Part shown: positions 24,133-32,054 of the stretch, piece after piece | Layout: every line of letters begins with the position of its first letter | Numbering within the stretch: the first letter of the stretch is position 1 | NCBI GenBank assembly: GCA_001817915.1 | Contig: MHJJ01000004.1 | Location: 1 to 48,396, forward strand | Direction: 5' to 3' | DNA length: 48,396 nt | Origin: Candidatus Harrisonbacteria bacterium RIFCSPLOWO2_01_FULL_44_18 | GTDB taxonomy: Bacteria; Patescibacteriota; Minisyncoccia; UBA6257; WO2-44-18 | Notes under the pieces: model-generated | Databases searched by the model: none | What the model was told of the DNA's origin: nothing | Seen by the model: only the letters and a program-made list of their open reading frames with translations | Made by a program: the position numbers and the translations under genes

Positions 24133-24414
24133 AAATTTGCGGCGCGTCAACTTCGGTGGCATGAAATTCGGCGGCGGCGGAACCCCAGAAGCAGAACGCT
24201 TCGCGTTCGCTACGGGGCAAGAAGCGAGGGCGGGCCCCGAAGTACAAATACTTCGTATCTGACTACGGGGTAAACAAAAATTCTTGCTTTTTGCTTGCCC
24301 CGTAGTAAGCCGAAGGCTTTGCTATGGGGCCCACCCGAGCGATTGGATTTCAAAATTCGCAGTCCGGATTTTCATCAAAAAAAGTTCGGATTTTAACCAA
24401 AAGGCACCGCAATA
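24133..24414. other. Gene-free stretch with inverted repeats
   Basis: No credible gene. CTACGGGGCAAG near 24214 is paired by CTTGCCCCGTAG near 24293-24305, and GAAGTA/TACTTC and CGCTTC/GAAGCG-type short palindromes lie between. Probably repeat-derived DNA joining the island to the folA terminator. Confidence 0.5.
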
Positions 24415-24447
24415 TAAAAAATCCCCACCGAGTCAGGCCCGGCGGGG
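24415..24447 (-). terminator. Terminator of the thyA-folA unit
   Basis: On the minus strand, CCCCGCCG pairs with CGGTGGGG (one G.U), followed by ATTTTTTA. The stop codon of folA is 3 nt upstream. Confidence 0.87.
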
Positions 24448-24449
24448 AA

Positions 24450-24935
24450 TTAATATTTCTTCTCAAAAGTTAGAAAGCAAAATTCGTACGGATTTTTCTC
24501 GTCAGTTTTTCCTTGTTGGCGGTCTATTTCCACCCACTCCCACCAGTTCAACGGCGGGAAATATGAATCTCCTTCAAAATCATGATTGATTATCGTCATA
24601 TAGAGCCGTGTAGCCATGGGCAGGGCTTGTTTATAAATTTCAGCGCCGCCGATGAAAAAAATTTCTTCAGTTTTGGCTTTTTCAAAAACTTCTTCTATCG
24701 CGTGAATTACCAGACAGCCCGGAGCTTGGTAGTCGGGCTGTCTGGTCAGCACAATATTTATTCTTTTCTTAAGCGTCCCGCCGATTGATTCGTACGTTTT
24801 TCTTCCCATGACCACGGTATGCCCGATGGTTATTTTCTTGAACCGCTTAAGATCGGCCGGCAGTTTCCATGGCAGAGTATTTTCTTTTCCGATAACCCCA
24901 TTTTTCGCCATTGCCGCGATGATAGAAGCCCTCAT
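24450..24935 (-). CDS. folA: Dihydrofolate reductase
   Basis: 161 codons. It regenerates tetrahydrofolate with [36 protein letters not shown] holds the active-site start (Ile/Leu pocket, W, D). [14 protein letters not shown] is the cofactor segment, then [15 protein letters not shown] (GGxxxY). It overlaps thyA by 4 nt (ATGA); reductase after thymidylate synthase is the usual pairing because ThyA produces dihydrofolate. Confidence 0.96.
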   Translation of the reverse strand: MRASIIAAMAKNGVIGKENTLPWKLPADLKRFKKITIGHTVVMGRKTYESIGGTLKKRINIVLTRQPDYQAPGCLVIHAIEEVFEKAKTEEIFFIGGAEIYKQALPMATRLYMTIINHDFEGDSYFPPLNWWEWVEIDRQQGKTDEKNPYEFCFLTFEKKY

Positions 24936-25726
24936 ACCGCCACCTTTGCTTTAATCGGCGGGTGCGGATTATAACCAATCAGTTCAAAATCTTCGTATCG
25001 GAAATCAAAAATTGAATTCACTTGCCGCTTGATAAGCATTGTCGGCAGAGGCCTTGGTTCGCGCTTCAATTGCTCATCTACTTGAGGAAGGTGATTAAGA
25101 TAAATGTGCGCGTCAGCGAAAGTGTGGACAAACTCGCCCGGTTTTAGACCCGTGACATGCGCGACCATCATCAGTAACAGCGAATATGACGCGATATTGA
25201 AAGGCACACCGAGAAACATATCGGCGCTGCGTTGATATAATTGGCAGGAAAGAACGCCGTTAGCGACATAAAATTGGAATAAACAGTGGCAGGGCGGGAG
25301 TTTCATTTTTCCAATATCGGCGACATTCCAGGCGCTGACAATAAGGCGCCGGCTGTCGGGATTGGTTTTGATTTGTTCGATGACTTGAGAAATTTGGTCT
25401 ATTTTTTCCCCGTTGGGAGCGTCCCAGCGCCTCCATTGGCCGCCGTAGACCGGACCCAACTCCCCGCATTCGTCAGCCCATTCGTCCCAAATATGCACTC
25501 CGTTTTCCTGAAGAAATTTAATATTGGTATCGCCGCGCAAGAACCACAGCAATTCGTAGATCACACCCTTCATGAATAATTTTTTTGTTGTTACCGCCGG
25601 AAAGCCGCTAGAAAGATCAAAGCGCAGCTGCCGTCCAAAAACGCTAAGCGTTCCGACCCCCGTGCGGTCGGCCTTGGGAGTTCCATTTTTCCGAATATCG
25701 TCCAGCAAGTTGAGGTATTGTTTCAC
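24932..25726 (-). CDS. thyA: Thymidylate synthase
   Basis: 264 codons from the GTG at 25726, the exact size of E. coli ThyA; GGAGG lies 6-7 nt upstream. The frame runs a further 33 codons upstream ([18 protein letters not shown]...), but that part is a repeat related to 5874-6146. The enzyme converts dUMP to dTMP using methylene-tetrahydrofolate. Signatures: [20 protein letters not shown], the active-site [12 protein letters not shown] (Cys at about 145), [20 protein letters not shown] and [10 protein letters not shown]. Confidence 0.96.
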   Translation of the reverse strand: MKQYLNLLDDIRKNGTPKADRTGVGTLSVFGRQLRFDLSSGFPAVTTKKLFMKGVIYELLWFLRGDTNIKFLQENGVHIWDEWADECGELGPVYGGQWRRWDAPNGEKIDQISQVIEQIKTNPDSRRLIVSAWNVADIGKMKLPPCHCLFQFYVANGVLSCQLYQRSADMFLGVPFNIASYSLLLMMVAHVTGLKPGEFVHTFADAHIYLNHLPQVDEQLKREPRPLPTMLIKRQVNSIFDFRYEDFELIGYNPHPPIKAKVAV

Positions 25727-25753
25727 GATTTGCCTCCAAATTTTCAAGGAGCT

Positions 25754-25797
25754 AGAACTTATATAAAAAATACCTCCGCTCGCGATACGAGTCAATT
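25754..25797. repeat. Half-copy of the 273-bp inverted-repeat family
   Basis: Matches the left arm at 5874-5917: shared words AGAACT, AATACCTCC, CGCGAT and AGTCAATT in the same order and spacing. In both places the element stands just upstream of the ribosome-binding site of a minus-strand gene (DoxX, thyA). Confidence 0.72.
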
Positions 25798-25835
25798 GAA
25801 AGCGAACAGTACTGGAATGAATCATGGAAAAGCCT

Positions 25836-25841
25836 TATAAT
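25836..25841 (+). promoter_or_regulatory. -10 element before the 103-codon gene
   Basis: TATAAT within AGCCTTATAATG; a similar AGCCTTATAATG occurs upstream of valS (about 12476). Distance to the ATG is 29 nt. No clear -35 box. Confidence 0.45.
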
Positions 25842-25870
25842 GTTTTTATCGAGATCGGGGATTTTCGCGT

Positions 25871-26182
25871 ATGAACTTCGAAAAAGAACCAAAATCCGAA
25901 GAAAATAGGAATTTACGCTTCAGGCAATTGGTTGAAAACTTAGTCGAAAAAAGCGGCTTATTTGAGCCGCAAATTGGCCCTTCTGGCCCCGATGGAAAAA
26001 TGACAATTTTGGACGCTATTGAAAAAAATCAACTGCCTCGTTATATGGAGAAATATAAAGATGATAAGAAGCGCGTTGACGCGATGTATTCTTTACTGGA
26101 AATCTATGATGGACTTGGGAAAGAAAATCCCGATGAGGATGTCATTAATGAGACAATGCGGATTTTGAAAGAATATTTATGA
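25871..26182 (+). CDS. Hypothetical acidic protein
   Basis: 103 codons, soluble, highly charged, predicted mostly helical. Notable segments are LRFRQLVENLVEKSGLFEPQIG and DAIEKNQLPRYMEKYKDDKKRVDAMY. No motif or family recognised. It lies 10 nt upstream of cca and probably forms a two-gene unit with it. Confidence 0.68.
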   Translation: MNFEKEPKSEENRNLRFRQLVENLVEKSGLFEPQIGPSGPDGKMTILDAIEKNQLPRYMEKYKDDKKRVDAMYSLLEIYDGLGKENPDEDVINETMRILKEYL

Positions 26183-26192
26183 TTTATAAATT

Positions 26193-27782
26193 ATGGAAAA
26201 AATGAGAATGAACACAGAATCAAAAAAAGAATTTTTAGAGGACCTAGAAAGGCGTTTTGTCGAAGAGGCGGAAATTAAAGAAGTGGCTGATCGGCTAACT
26301 AAGGCCGGCCATGAAGCTTTTTTGGTTGGCGGTTGCGTGCGTGATCTTTTGCTTGGCAAAGAACCTAAAGATTGGGATGTCGCCACCAATGCCGCGCCGG
26401 AGGAAATTCAGGGAATTTTTTCCGACAGCGTTTATGAAAATTCTTTTGGAACGGTGGCGGTAAAGACAAGATCCGAAGATCCAAGAAAAAAAATCGTTGA
26501 CGTCACCACATATCGATTAGAGGGAAAATATAGAGATAAACGCCATCCGGATGAAGTAAAATTCGCGAAAACTATTGATGAAGATTTGTCGCGCCGCGAT
26601 TTTACGATTAACGCGATGGCGTTTGAAGTAACGAGCCATAAACGTCGGGCCGAGGGACTAGTGGATCCGTTTGGCGGCGTCGAAGATCTGCGGAATAAAA
26701 TTATTCGAGCTGTCGGCGATTCCGAAGAGCGATTTGGAGAGGACGCGCTTCGTTTGATGAGAGCAATCCGTTTTTCCGCCCAACTTGGTTTTTCCATTGA
26801 AGGCGCGACCGCGGAGGCGATTAAGAACAAAGCCGGGCTTCTCGAATTTATCGCCAAAGAGCGCGTTCGCGATGAATTAGAAAAATTATTGATGACTCAA
26901 GACGCGGCTGAAGGAGTGCGCCGAATGCAAGAGTTGGGCATCCTCCATTATGTTTTGCCGGAGCTGGAGGAAGGCGCGGGGATGGAACAAAATAAACATC
27001 ATATCTATACAGTTTTTGAACATAATTTAAAGTCTCTAGATTACGCGGTGAAAAATGGATTTCCGCTTGAGTTGCGGCTTGCTTCTTTATTGCACGACGT
27101 TGGCAAACCACAAAGTCGAGTTTGGAAAGCTGATCCGCAGGGAGAAAAAACGCGCGAAGGTCGTAAGGGCGACTGGACTTTTTATCAGCACCAATATATT
27201 GGCGAGAAAATAGTTTTGGAGATGCTGGATCGGCTTCATTTTCCAAGAAAGATGATAGAGAAAATCGCGCTTTTGGTGCGCGAACATATGTTTGTCTATG
27301 ATCCGGAGATAATTACTGAAAAAGGAGTTAAGCAAGGAGTTACTGAAAGAGGCGTGCGGCGCCTTGTCCGCCGAGTCGGCTCGGAAAACATTGACGATTT
27401 ATTTTTGGTTCGAGAAGCGGATAGAATCGGTTCGGGCGTGAAAAAACCAGTGCCTTATCGGTTGAGGCATCTTAAGGCGATGATTGAAAAAGCTAAACAC
27501 GATCCGCTTAGCCCAAAGATGCTGAAAGTTAATGGAGAAGATGTGATGAAAAATCTTGGCATTGAACCCGGTCCGAAAGTTGGCTTTGTTTTGTCGGCTT
27601 TACTGGAAGAAGTTTTAGACGATCCGGAATTGAATAAAAAGGAGTTGTTATTGAAAAGAATTAAATTTTTAGGGAATCTTTCTGATAAAGAATTAGCTGA
27701 CATCGTTAAAAAGGCCAAGCAGGCCGTTGCTGAAGCGCAGGAGCGTATTGAAAAAGAGATTGAAAAAGCGTATTTTGTATGA
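26193..27782 (+). CDS. cca: CCA tRNA nucleotidyltransferase with HD domain
   Basis: 529 codons. The nucleotidyltransferase head has FLVGGCVRDLLLGKEPKDWDVATNA (about residues 46-70, catalytic DxD), RRDFTINAMAF and the RxxRF helix region RLMRAIRFSAQLGF. An HD domain follows (LRLASLLHDVGKP, about 290-302). It adds or repairs the 3' CCA of tRNAs. That fits this window: Gly, both Arg, Glu, Cys and Pro tRNAs lack an encoded CCA, while Lys, Leu, Ser and Ala have it. Poly(A) polymerase activity cannot be excluded by sequence alone. Confidence 0.92.
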   Translation: MEKMRMNTESKKEFLEDLERRFVEEAEIKEVADRLTKAGHEAFLVGGCVRDLLLGKEPKDWDVATNAAPEEIQGIFSDSVYENSFGTVAVKTRSEDPRKKIVDVTTYRLEGKYRDKRHPDEVKFAKTIDEDLSRRDFTINAMAFEVTSHKRRAEGLVDPFGGVEDLRNKIIRAVGDSEERFGEDALRLMRAIRFSAQLGFSIEGATAEAIKNKAGLLEFIAKERVRDELEKLLMTQDAAEGVRRMQELGILHYVLPELEEGAGMEQNKHHIYTVFEHNLKSLDYAVKNGFPLELRLASLLHDVGKPQSRVWKADPQGEKTREGRKGDWTFYQHQYIGEKIVLEMLDRLHFPRKMIEKIALLVREHMFVYDPEIITEKGVKQGVTERGVRRLVRRVGSENIDDLFLVREADRIGSGVKKPVPYRLRHLKAMIEKAKHDPLSPKMLKVNGEDVMKNLGIEPGPKVGFVLSALLEEVLDDPELNKKELLLKRIKFLGNLSDKELADIVKKAKQAVAEAQERIEKEIEKAYFV

Positions 27783-27821
27783 TATCTCTCGCCTGCGCGA
27801 CCTACTGGGACGGGCTTGCCC

Positions 27822-27852
27822 GCCATAGCTCGCTTCGGCGAGCGAAGGCGGG
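27822..27852. repeat. Palindrome GCTCGCTTCGGCGAGC with flanking CCCGCC/GGCGGG
   Basis: CCCGCCATAGCTCGCTTCGG and CGAGCGAAGGCGGG form a hairpin whose 3' end runs into the 5' end of the split tRNA-Pro-like sequence. A related copy is at about 40062-40091. Confidence 0.8.
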
Positions 27853-28028
27853 CTGTAGTATAACGGTAGTACGCGGGGCACGCCCCCACACCAAATATCG
27901 GGCCGTAGTGTAATGGTAGCACGAGTCCTTCGGGAGGATTTAGCCCGAGTTCAAATCTCGGCGGCCCGAATGATATTGGTGTGGGGGTGAAGGACTCCGT
28001 AGCCTGGGTTCAACTCCCAGCAACCCGA
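27849..28028 (+). other. Split tRNA-Pro-like sequence hosting another tRNA
   Basis: 5' part (27849-about 27881): acceptor CGGGCTG, D-arm GTATAACGGTAGTAC, then G and CGGGG. 3' part (about 27995-28028): CTCCG, TAGC, T-arm CTGGG-TTCAACT-CCCAG, acceptor CAACCCG and discriminator A. CGGGG/CTCCG can pair as an anticodon stem, and the acceptor has one C-A mismatch; C1-G72 and A73 suit tRNA-Pro. The anticodon loop is replaced by a CCCCCACACCAAATATC/GATATTGGTGTGGGGG hairpin that encloses a complete tRNA-Pro(CGG). No anticodon or U33 can be placed confidently, so the outer tRNA may be dead or need splicing. Confidence 0.6.
27899..27969 (+). tRNA. tRNA-Pro (CGG)
   Basis: Acceptor CGGGCCG/CGGCCCG (C1-G72) and discriminator A, D-arm GTGTAATGGTAGCAC, anticodon stem AGTCC/GGATT with loop TTCGGGA (anticodon CGG), T-arm CCGAG-TTCAAAT-CTCGG. 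No CCA is encoded. It is bounded by the 16-17-bp arms of a CCCCCACACC repeat. Confidence 0.88.
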
Positions 28029-28031
28029 CGA

Positions 28032-28625
28032 ATGAGAGGCCAAGTTTTCAAAGTTAATATCCGCAGGCCGGAAAGAGACATTATTCAAAAAACCGCCCGG
28101 ATTATCAAAAAAGGCGGCTTAGTTATTTTTCCGACCGAGACTGTTTACGGTCTAGGTTGTGACGCCACAAATCCGCTCGCGATTTTAAAGATTTATAAAA
28201 TCAAGGGCCGACCGGCTGGCAAGGCTTTCCCGATTTTGGTTAAAGATTTCAAAATGCTTTCGGAGTACGCGATTTTTAACAAAGAGCAAAAGAATATTAT
28301 GGTCCATGTCAAAACGCCAACAAATTTTGTTTTGAAAGCTAAGAATTTATCGCCACTGGCAATGCAAAACCGCACCGCCGCCTTTAGAATCTCAATGCAT
28401 CCATGGATTAAGCGTTTGTTTCGCTACCTTGATAAACCCTTAATAGCAACTAGCGCCAATTTAAGTGGCCAGAAACCCTTGAGCGATCCGCGCAAATACC
28501 ATGAAGTTTTTGGAGAAAAAGCGGAGTTAATTGAGGCGGTGATTTTTTACGGCATCAATCGCAAAAAGAAGGGTTCGCGTGTTATAGATTTAACTCATGA
28601 AAAGCCGGTTATTTTGAGAAAATAG
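28032..28625 (+). CDS. tsaC: L-threonylcarbamoyladenylate synthase (Sua5/YciO/YrdC)
   Basis: 197 codons from MRGQVFKVNIRRP; the frame extends 17 codons into the tRNA-like region, which is discarded. It makes threonylcarbamoyl-AMP from Thr, bicarbonate and ATP, the substrate for TsaD (10718). Signatures: KKGGLVIFPTETVYGLGCDATN, KIKGRPAGKAFPIL (KxR substrate site), and IATSANLSGQKPL. Size fits the short TsaC class, without the Sua5 C-terminal domain. Confidence 0.93.
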   Translation: MRGQVFKVNIRRPERDIIQKTARIIKKGGLVIFPTETVYGLGCDATNPLAILKIYKIKGRPAGKAFPILVKDFKMLSEYAIFNKEQKNIMVHVKTPTNFVLKAKNLSPLAMQNRTAAFRISMHPWIKRLFRYLDKPLIATSANLSGQKPLSDPRKYHEVFGEKAELIEAVIFYGINRKKKGSRVIDLTHEKPVILRK

Positions 28626-28801
28626 CAGAACCCTATATTTAGTTTAGGCGAAGCTAGTATAAATGAAAAAAGCCGTCGGGCATGGTAAGATTAGGTAAAG
28701 TTTCGTATTTCCGCGCAGTCCGCGCTTGTCCCGCGTCGAACTTGTTTTGGTGCGTGGGTTAAGTCAGCGGAGTCCGCGATTTTGCGAAGCAAAATGTATA
28801 T
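28626..28801. repeat. Gene-free gap with a long dispersed repeat copy
   Basis: From 28700 to 28795 the DNA matches the 3' ends of 23S introns 6 and 7: GTTTCGTATTT, CCGCG-AGTCCGCG, GTTAAGTCAGCGGAGTCCGC, then ATTTTGCGAAGCAAAAT, which is itself a palindrome. The next start codon follows 6 nt after the repeat, so this element may supply leader sequence. Confidence 0.82.
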
Positions 28802-29821
28802 ATGAAGCAAAAACTAGTCTCTTTTGTATTAGCCGAAACGCCTGGCACAAAAAAGGGAGAGATCTCAGAACTTCAACCGCTTCAGAGCGCGCCTCAGTAT
28901 TTTGCCGCATCCGTACCAAGGCAATATATTTTTGAAGAGCGGAAAGATTTTATTAAAGATCGGGAGGTGATTTTTGTTATTAAGGCTTATTTGCCGGATG
29001 TTGTGCTGGTTGAGGCCACTATCGAAGTCAACGATGTTTTCTCGGCGGAAACTTTTGAATTGCGAGAGGCCCTGATTGACGCTTGCCATCATATAATTAA
29101 AAGCCATGGCGGCAAGCAAGAGTTAGCCGAGGAATATTCTGTCGCGTTAGTTTCTGATTATACCGGCGATCCGGAACAATTTTTTGATAAATCCAGTCAG
29201 ATCGCGAGTTTTTTAAAATCCGAGAAGTTGCCGCTTGATGAGAAAGAAATAGAATATACGTTAAGCAGTCAAATTAAATATACGCAGGACGATTTGATAA
29301 TCGTGGATTGGGACGGCGCTTTTATTTTTGATCCCAGGGGTGAATTTGAACCAATCATTGAACTTTTCCAAATCGCCAATTTACAATTGCTCCGCCATCG
29401 CGCTTTGGATTCGGATTTGGATATTCGGATCAAAAAGATCGGAAAATTTATTCGGGGCCAAGCGGGCAAAGTTACTCTTTTAAGGAGTAGAGAATTAATG
29501 CAGGCATTTCGAGAGGTGATAGCGATTCGTTCCCGTTCAATCTCTGAATTCGAGGCGATGGATCGGGATATTAAATTAATCGGTGATTGGTATTCCGCGC
29601 GTTTATATGATTTGGCGGCGAAAAAATTTAAACTTGAGGCGTGGAAGCAGTCAATTAAGGAAAAACTTGATTCTTTGGAAGATGTTTACTCCATTGTGTC
29701 GGAGAATTTCAGCATTTCGCGCCTTCAGCTTTTAGAATTGGTTCAAATCGGTTTGTTTTTTATATTACAAGTCGGATGGTTTGTCCTTATCATTCTTGAA
29801 TTTATTTATTTTACTAGGTAG
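28802..29821 (+). CDS. DUF155 (RMD1/YagE)-like protein with C-terminal membrane anchor
   Basis: 339 codons. The N-terminal half is a mixed alpha/beta soluble domain; the middle has LIIVDWDGAFIFDPRGEFEPIIELFQIANLQLLRHRALDSDLD, then a long charged helical region (about 215-305, coiled-coil-like) and a C-terminal hydrophobic pair (LLELVQIGLFFILQVGWFVLIILEF). The ending and the IANLQLLRxRxLDxxLD segment resemble RMD1/YagE (DUF155) proteins, which are membrane-attached and of unclear biochemical role. Assignment is tentative. The start immediately follows a dispersed repeat. Confidence 0.68.
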   Translation: MKQKLVSFVLAETPGTKKGEISELQPLQSAPQYFAASVPRQYIFEERKDFIKDREVIFVIKAYLPDVVLVEATIEVNDVFSAETFELREALIDACHHIIKSHGGKQELAEEYSVALVSDYTGDPEQFFDKSSQIASFLKSEKLPLDEKEIEYTLSSQIKYTQDDLIIVDWDGAFIFDPRGEFEPIIELFQIANLQLLRHRALDSDLDIRIKKIGKFIRGQAGKVTLLRSRELMQAFREVIAIRSRSISEFEAMDRDIKLIGDWYSARLYDLAAKKFKLEAWKQSIKEKLDSLEDVYSIVSENFSISRLQLLELVQIGLFFILQVGWFVLIILEFIYFTR

Positions 29822-29843
29822 ACTCCATCAATATACAAATAGC

Positions 29844-29917
29844 GGGCCTATGGTCCAGTGGTAAGACACGGCATTCGCATTGCCGGGACGCGAGTTCGAT
29901 TCTCGCTAGGTCCACCA
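29844..29917 (+). tRNA. tRNA-Ala (CGC)
   Basis: Acceptor GGGCCTA/TAGGTCC contains the G3.U70 pair that identifies tRNA-Ala. Anticodon stem CGGCA/TGCCG with loop TTCGCAT (anticodon CGC), T-arm GCGAG-TTCGATT-CTCGC, encoded ACCA. A partial echo of its 3' end (CGCTAGGCCCAC) follows at about 29953. Confidence 0.93.
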
Positions 29918-30293
29918 AATTTGATTTCGCAAAGAAGTTGCCTCGGCGCTTCGCGCTAGGCCCACTATCAACTCAATACGCCACTCGAGTGGCGTATTGA
30001 GTTGGGGGATTTGACCTAGCGGCACTCCGGATTCCTTCGACAGGCTCCCGTCCTTTGGGCGAGCTCACTCCGAAGGAGCGGCAGGATAAACCCCTCCATC
30101 CGTCGGCTGACGGATAACGGTAAACCCCTTAACTTCGCCCAGGGCAAGCAGAAGAGCAAAATAGGGCGCGGTTATACGCGGTATAGCTAAATATTTATAG
30201 ATATGCTATGTTAAATTTGTAACCTAAAGACCTCGTTAAGAGGAATCTGAGGGTAAAGGTCAAAATAATCAGAACCAATCTTAATAAATTCTT
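29918..30293. other. Gene-free stretch of repeats and leader
   Basis: Contains a 36-bp perfect palindrome (29969-30004), a partial CCTTCGACAGGCTC element with a nearby GGAGCGGCAGGATAA (30034-30088), and ATCCGTCGGCTGACGGAT (about 30099-30116). AT-rich DNA with TATGCTATG near 30203 may be the promoter of the 55-codon gene that follows. Confidence 0.6.
29969..30004. repeat. 36-bp perfect palindrome
   Basis: CAACTCAATACGCCACTC and its exact reverse complement, bounded outside by CGCTAGG and CCTAGCG. The outer left arm copies the end of the preceding tRNA-Ala. Confidence 0.9.
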
Positions 30294-30461
30294 ATGGCAG
30301 AATATACGGGATATTGCGTTAAGTGTAAGGCGAAGGACAGAAAAATGGTTAATGCCAAAGAAGTGGAGATGAAAGGTAGGGGCGATAAGATGAGGAGGGC
30401 CGCTACCGGCAGTTGCGAGAAGTGTGGGACAAAGATGTACAGGATTTTGGGAAGTAAATAG
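30294..30461 (+). CDS. DUF5679-like mini zinc-ribbon protein
   Basis: 55 codons: MAEYTGYCVKCKAKDRKMVNAKEVEMKG... then TGSCEKCGTKMYRIL. Two CxxC pairs (CVKC and CEKC) separated by about 30 residues form a zinc ribbon; the YCVKCKAK start and CGTKMxRIL end match the DUF5679 family as I recall it. Role unknown, possibly nucleic-acid binding. A terminator follows 8 nt after the stop. Confidence 0.82.
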   Translation: MAEYTGYCVKCKAKDRKMVNAKEVEMKGRGDKMRRAATGSCEKCGTKMYRILGSK

Positions 30462-30468
30462 CATTACA

Positions 30469-30499
30469 AAACACCTCGACAACTATCGAGGTGTTTTGA
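30469..30499 (+). terminator. Terminator of the zinc-ribbon gene
   Basis: ACACCTCGA pairs with TCGAGGTGT, followed by TTTTGATTT. Confidence 0.9.
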
Positions 30500-30617
30500 T
30501 TTATCCACAGGGGGAGCCGCTTAAGGGCTTATATATGCTATACTGTATAAAGTAATTCGAAAGGTCGAGTTTTATTGTTTAAATAAGGTCGATAATTAAG
30601 TAAGTTAATTTTTATCA

Positions 30618-31307
30618 ATGGTTGTTCAAAATTGGGTTGATGTTTTAGTCAGCTCCCTTCAGGATCTTTGGTTACAAGTGGTCGGATTTGTGCCGGAATT
30701 GCTGGGAGCATTAGTAGTTTTTCTCGTCGGTTTAGTAGTGGCGGCCGTTTTGGAGCGAGTGGTGGAGCGGCTGATTTATTACTTGAAGCTGGACGCCCTC
30801 CTGAGGAGATTGGGCGTTGAAGCGTATTTGCAAAGAGCCAATTTGCAATTAAATGCCGGTCATTTTCTCGGTCAGGTAGTTTATTGGTTTATGCTGATCG
30901 CTTTTCTCTTGGCCGCGTCAGATATTCTGGGATTTTTCGCCTTATCCGACTTTTTACGAGAGGTTCTTCTTTATATTCCCAAAGTTGTAGTCGCGGCTTT
31001 GATCTTGCTGGCTACTTTGGTGCTTGCTAATTTCTTGAGGCATCTTATCCGGGCAACGATTCAAACTGCCAAATTGCACGGCGCGAAAGCTTTAGGGACT
31101 GTAACCTGGTGGGTCGTGTTTGTTTTTGGATTGTTGACTGCTTTAGTTCAACTAGGCATTGCTGTCAGCGTTATCAATACGCTTATTACCGGTTTGATTG
31201 CAATGTTGGCTTTGGCTGGCGGATTGGCTTTTGGATTGGGCGGTCGGGATTATGCCGCGCGTCTTCTTGAAAAGTTGCGGGCAGAAACCGAACATCATAC
31301 ATCGTAA
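30618..31307 (+). CDS. TM-helix-repeat membrane protein (mechanosensitive channel-like)
   Basis: 229 codons with about five helices: residues 25-45, 85-108, 120-145, 165-190 and 192-212. The first helix region LLGALVVFLVGLVVAAVLERVVERL and the Gly-rich last helix IAMLALAGGLAFGLGGRDYAARLLEKL match the conserved TM-helix family (PF05552-like), related to the pore helix of MscS (AxxGxxxGxG). It lacks the beta domain of true MscS. Possibly an osmotic-response channel; function is inferred from the family only. Confidence 0.8.
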   Translation: MVVQNWVDVLVSSLQDLWLQVVGFVPELLGALVVFLVGLVVAAVLERVVERLIYYLKLDALLRRLGVEAYLQRANLQLNAGHFLGQVVYWFMLIAFLLAASDILGFFALSDFLREVLLYIPKVVVAALILLATLVLANFLRHLIRATIQTAKLHGAKALGTVTWWVVFVFGLLTALVQLGIAVSVINTLITGLIAMLALAGGLAFGLGGRDYAARLLEKLRAETEHHTS

Positions 31308-31330
31308 AGAACTTCAGTAAGTTTTAGTAA

Positions 31331-31373
31331 ATTAAAATCCCGCCTCGATTAAACCCGAGACGGGATTTTAATT
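31331..31373. terminator. Bidirectional terminator before the rRNA region
   Basis: ATTAAAATCCCG pairs with CGGGATTTTAAT, with CCTCG/CGAGACG extending the inner part. T-rich on both strands. Confidence 0.88.
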
Positions 31374-31407
31374 TGTTCGTCAGAATTCCGTCAGTTGACG
31401 GACGGGC

Positions 31408-31435
31408 TTGACAGAAATTTTGCGCCCGCTATTAT
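31408..31435 (+). promoter_or_regulatory. Candidate rRNA promoter
   Basis: TTGACA at 31408-31413 and TATTAT at 31430-31435 with a 16-nt spacer, the best sigma-70-type match in the region. It is 308 bp upstream of the 23S start. Confidence 0.6.
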
Positions 31436-31469
31436 TTATTATAAGAATGAATAAGCAGAAAAATATAAC

Positions 31470-31544
31470 GCGGCTAAAAGTCTGAGGCGAATTTTTGTGT
31501 TTGTTTGAAAAGCCGCGGGTTATACACGCGGTTTTTATTTTTTT
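31470..31544 (+). promoter_or_regulatory. Terminator/anti-terminator pair in the 23S leader
   Basis: CCGCG/CGCGG (31513-31531) followed by TTTTTATTTTTTT is a terminator. GCGGCT (31470-31475) can pair instead with AGCCGC (31511-31516), which includes the left arm of the terminator, so the two folds exclude each other. A further palindrome (TTCCGCC/GGCGGAA pairs, 31538-31579) follows. Confidence 0.5.
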
Positions 31545-31898
31545 CCGCCGAAGGCGGATCCGCCTCGGGCGGAAAAAAATCGTTTCTGAACGGCTTGTGA
31601 CGATTGTAGCTTGATAATAAAAATCCATCTCGAAAATATTTCTAATATTTCTGAGATTGGTTTTAATACGGCATTGCGAAGCGTTTGAGAAACGTTTCAA
31701 TAATACAAGTTTACAAATTTGCGATTTCCGTATAAGGGCATATGGTGGATGCCTTGGCATCAAGTGGCGATGAAGGACGTGGCGTAGCTGCGATAAGCCT
31801 CGGGGAGGTGCCTAGCAACCTTTGATCCGGGGATTTCCGAATGGGGAAACCCTCTGTGATAAACTCACAGAACCGTGGCTCACTATTGTTTATCACTC

Positions 31899-31974
31899 AT
31901 ACGAAAATACGAAAACCTACGAATTTACGAAAAACCAAATTTCGTACATTTGTAACATTTCGTACTTTCGTAAG
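31899..31974 (+). repeat. TACGAAA/TTTCGTA hairpin insertion in 23S domain I
   Basis: ATACGAAAATACGAAAACC on one side and TTTCGTACTTTCGTA on the other extend a small domain I helix. The same words form an in-frame insert in tsaD at about 11449-11550. Confidence 0.8.
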
Positions 31975-32054
31975 GGAGTGGCGAGCAGTGGCGAGTCACG
32001 GAGTATACCCGCTGAAGTGAAACATCTCAGTAAGCGGAGGAAAATAAAAAAATG

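Noticed and set aside
25727-25825. 33-codon N-terminal extension of thyA
   Set aside because: It is encoded by a repeat shared with 5874-6146, and GTG at 25726 has a good GGAGG site and gives the exact family length.
31380-31763. 127-codon minus-strand ORF upstream of 23S
   Set aside because: Covers the promoter, leader hairpins and 23S 5' end; no homology-like features.
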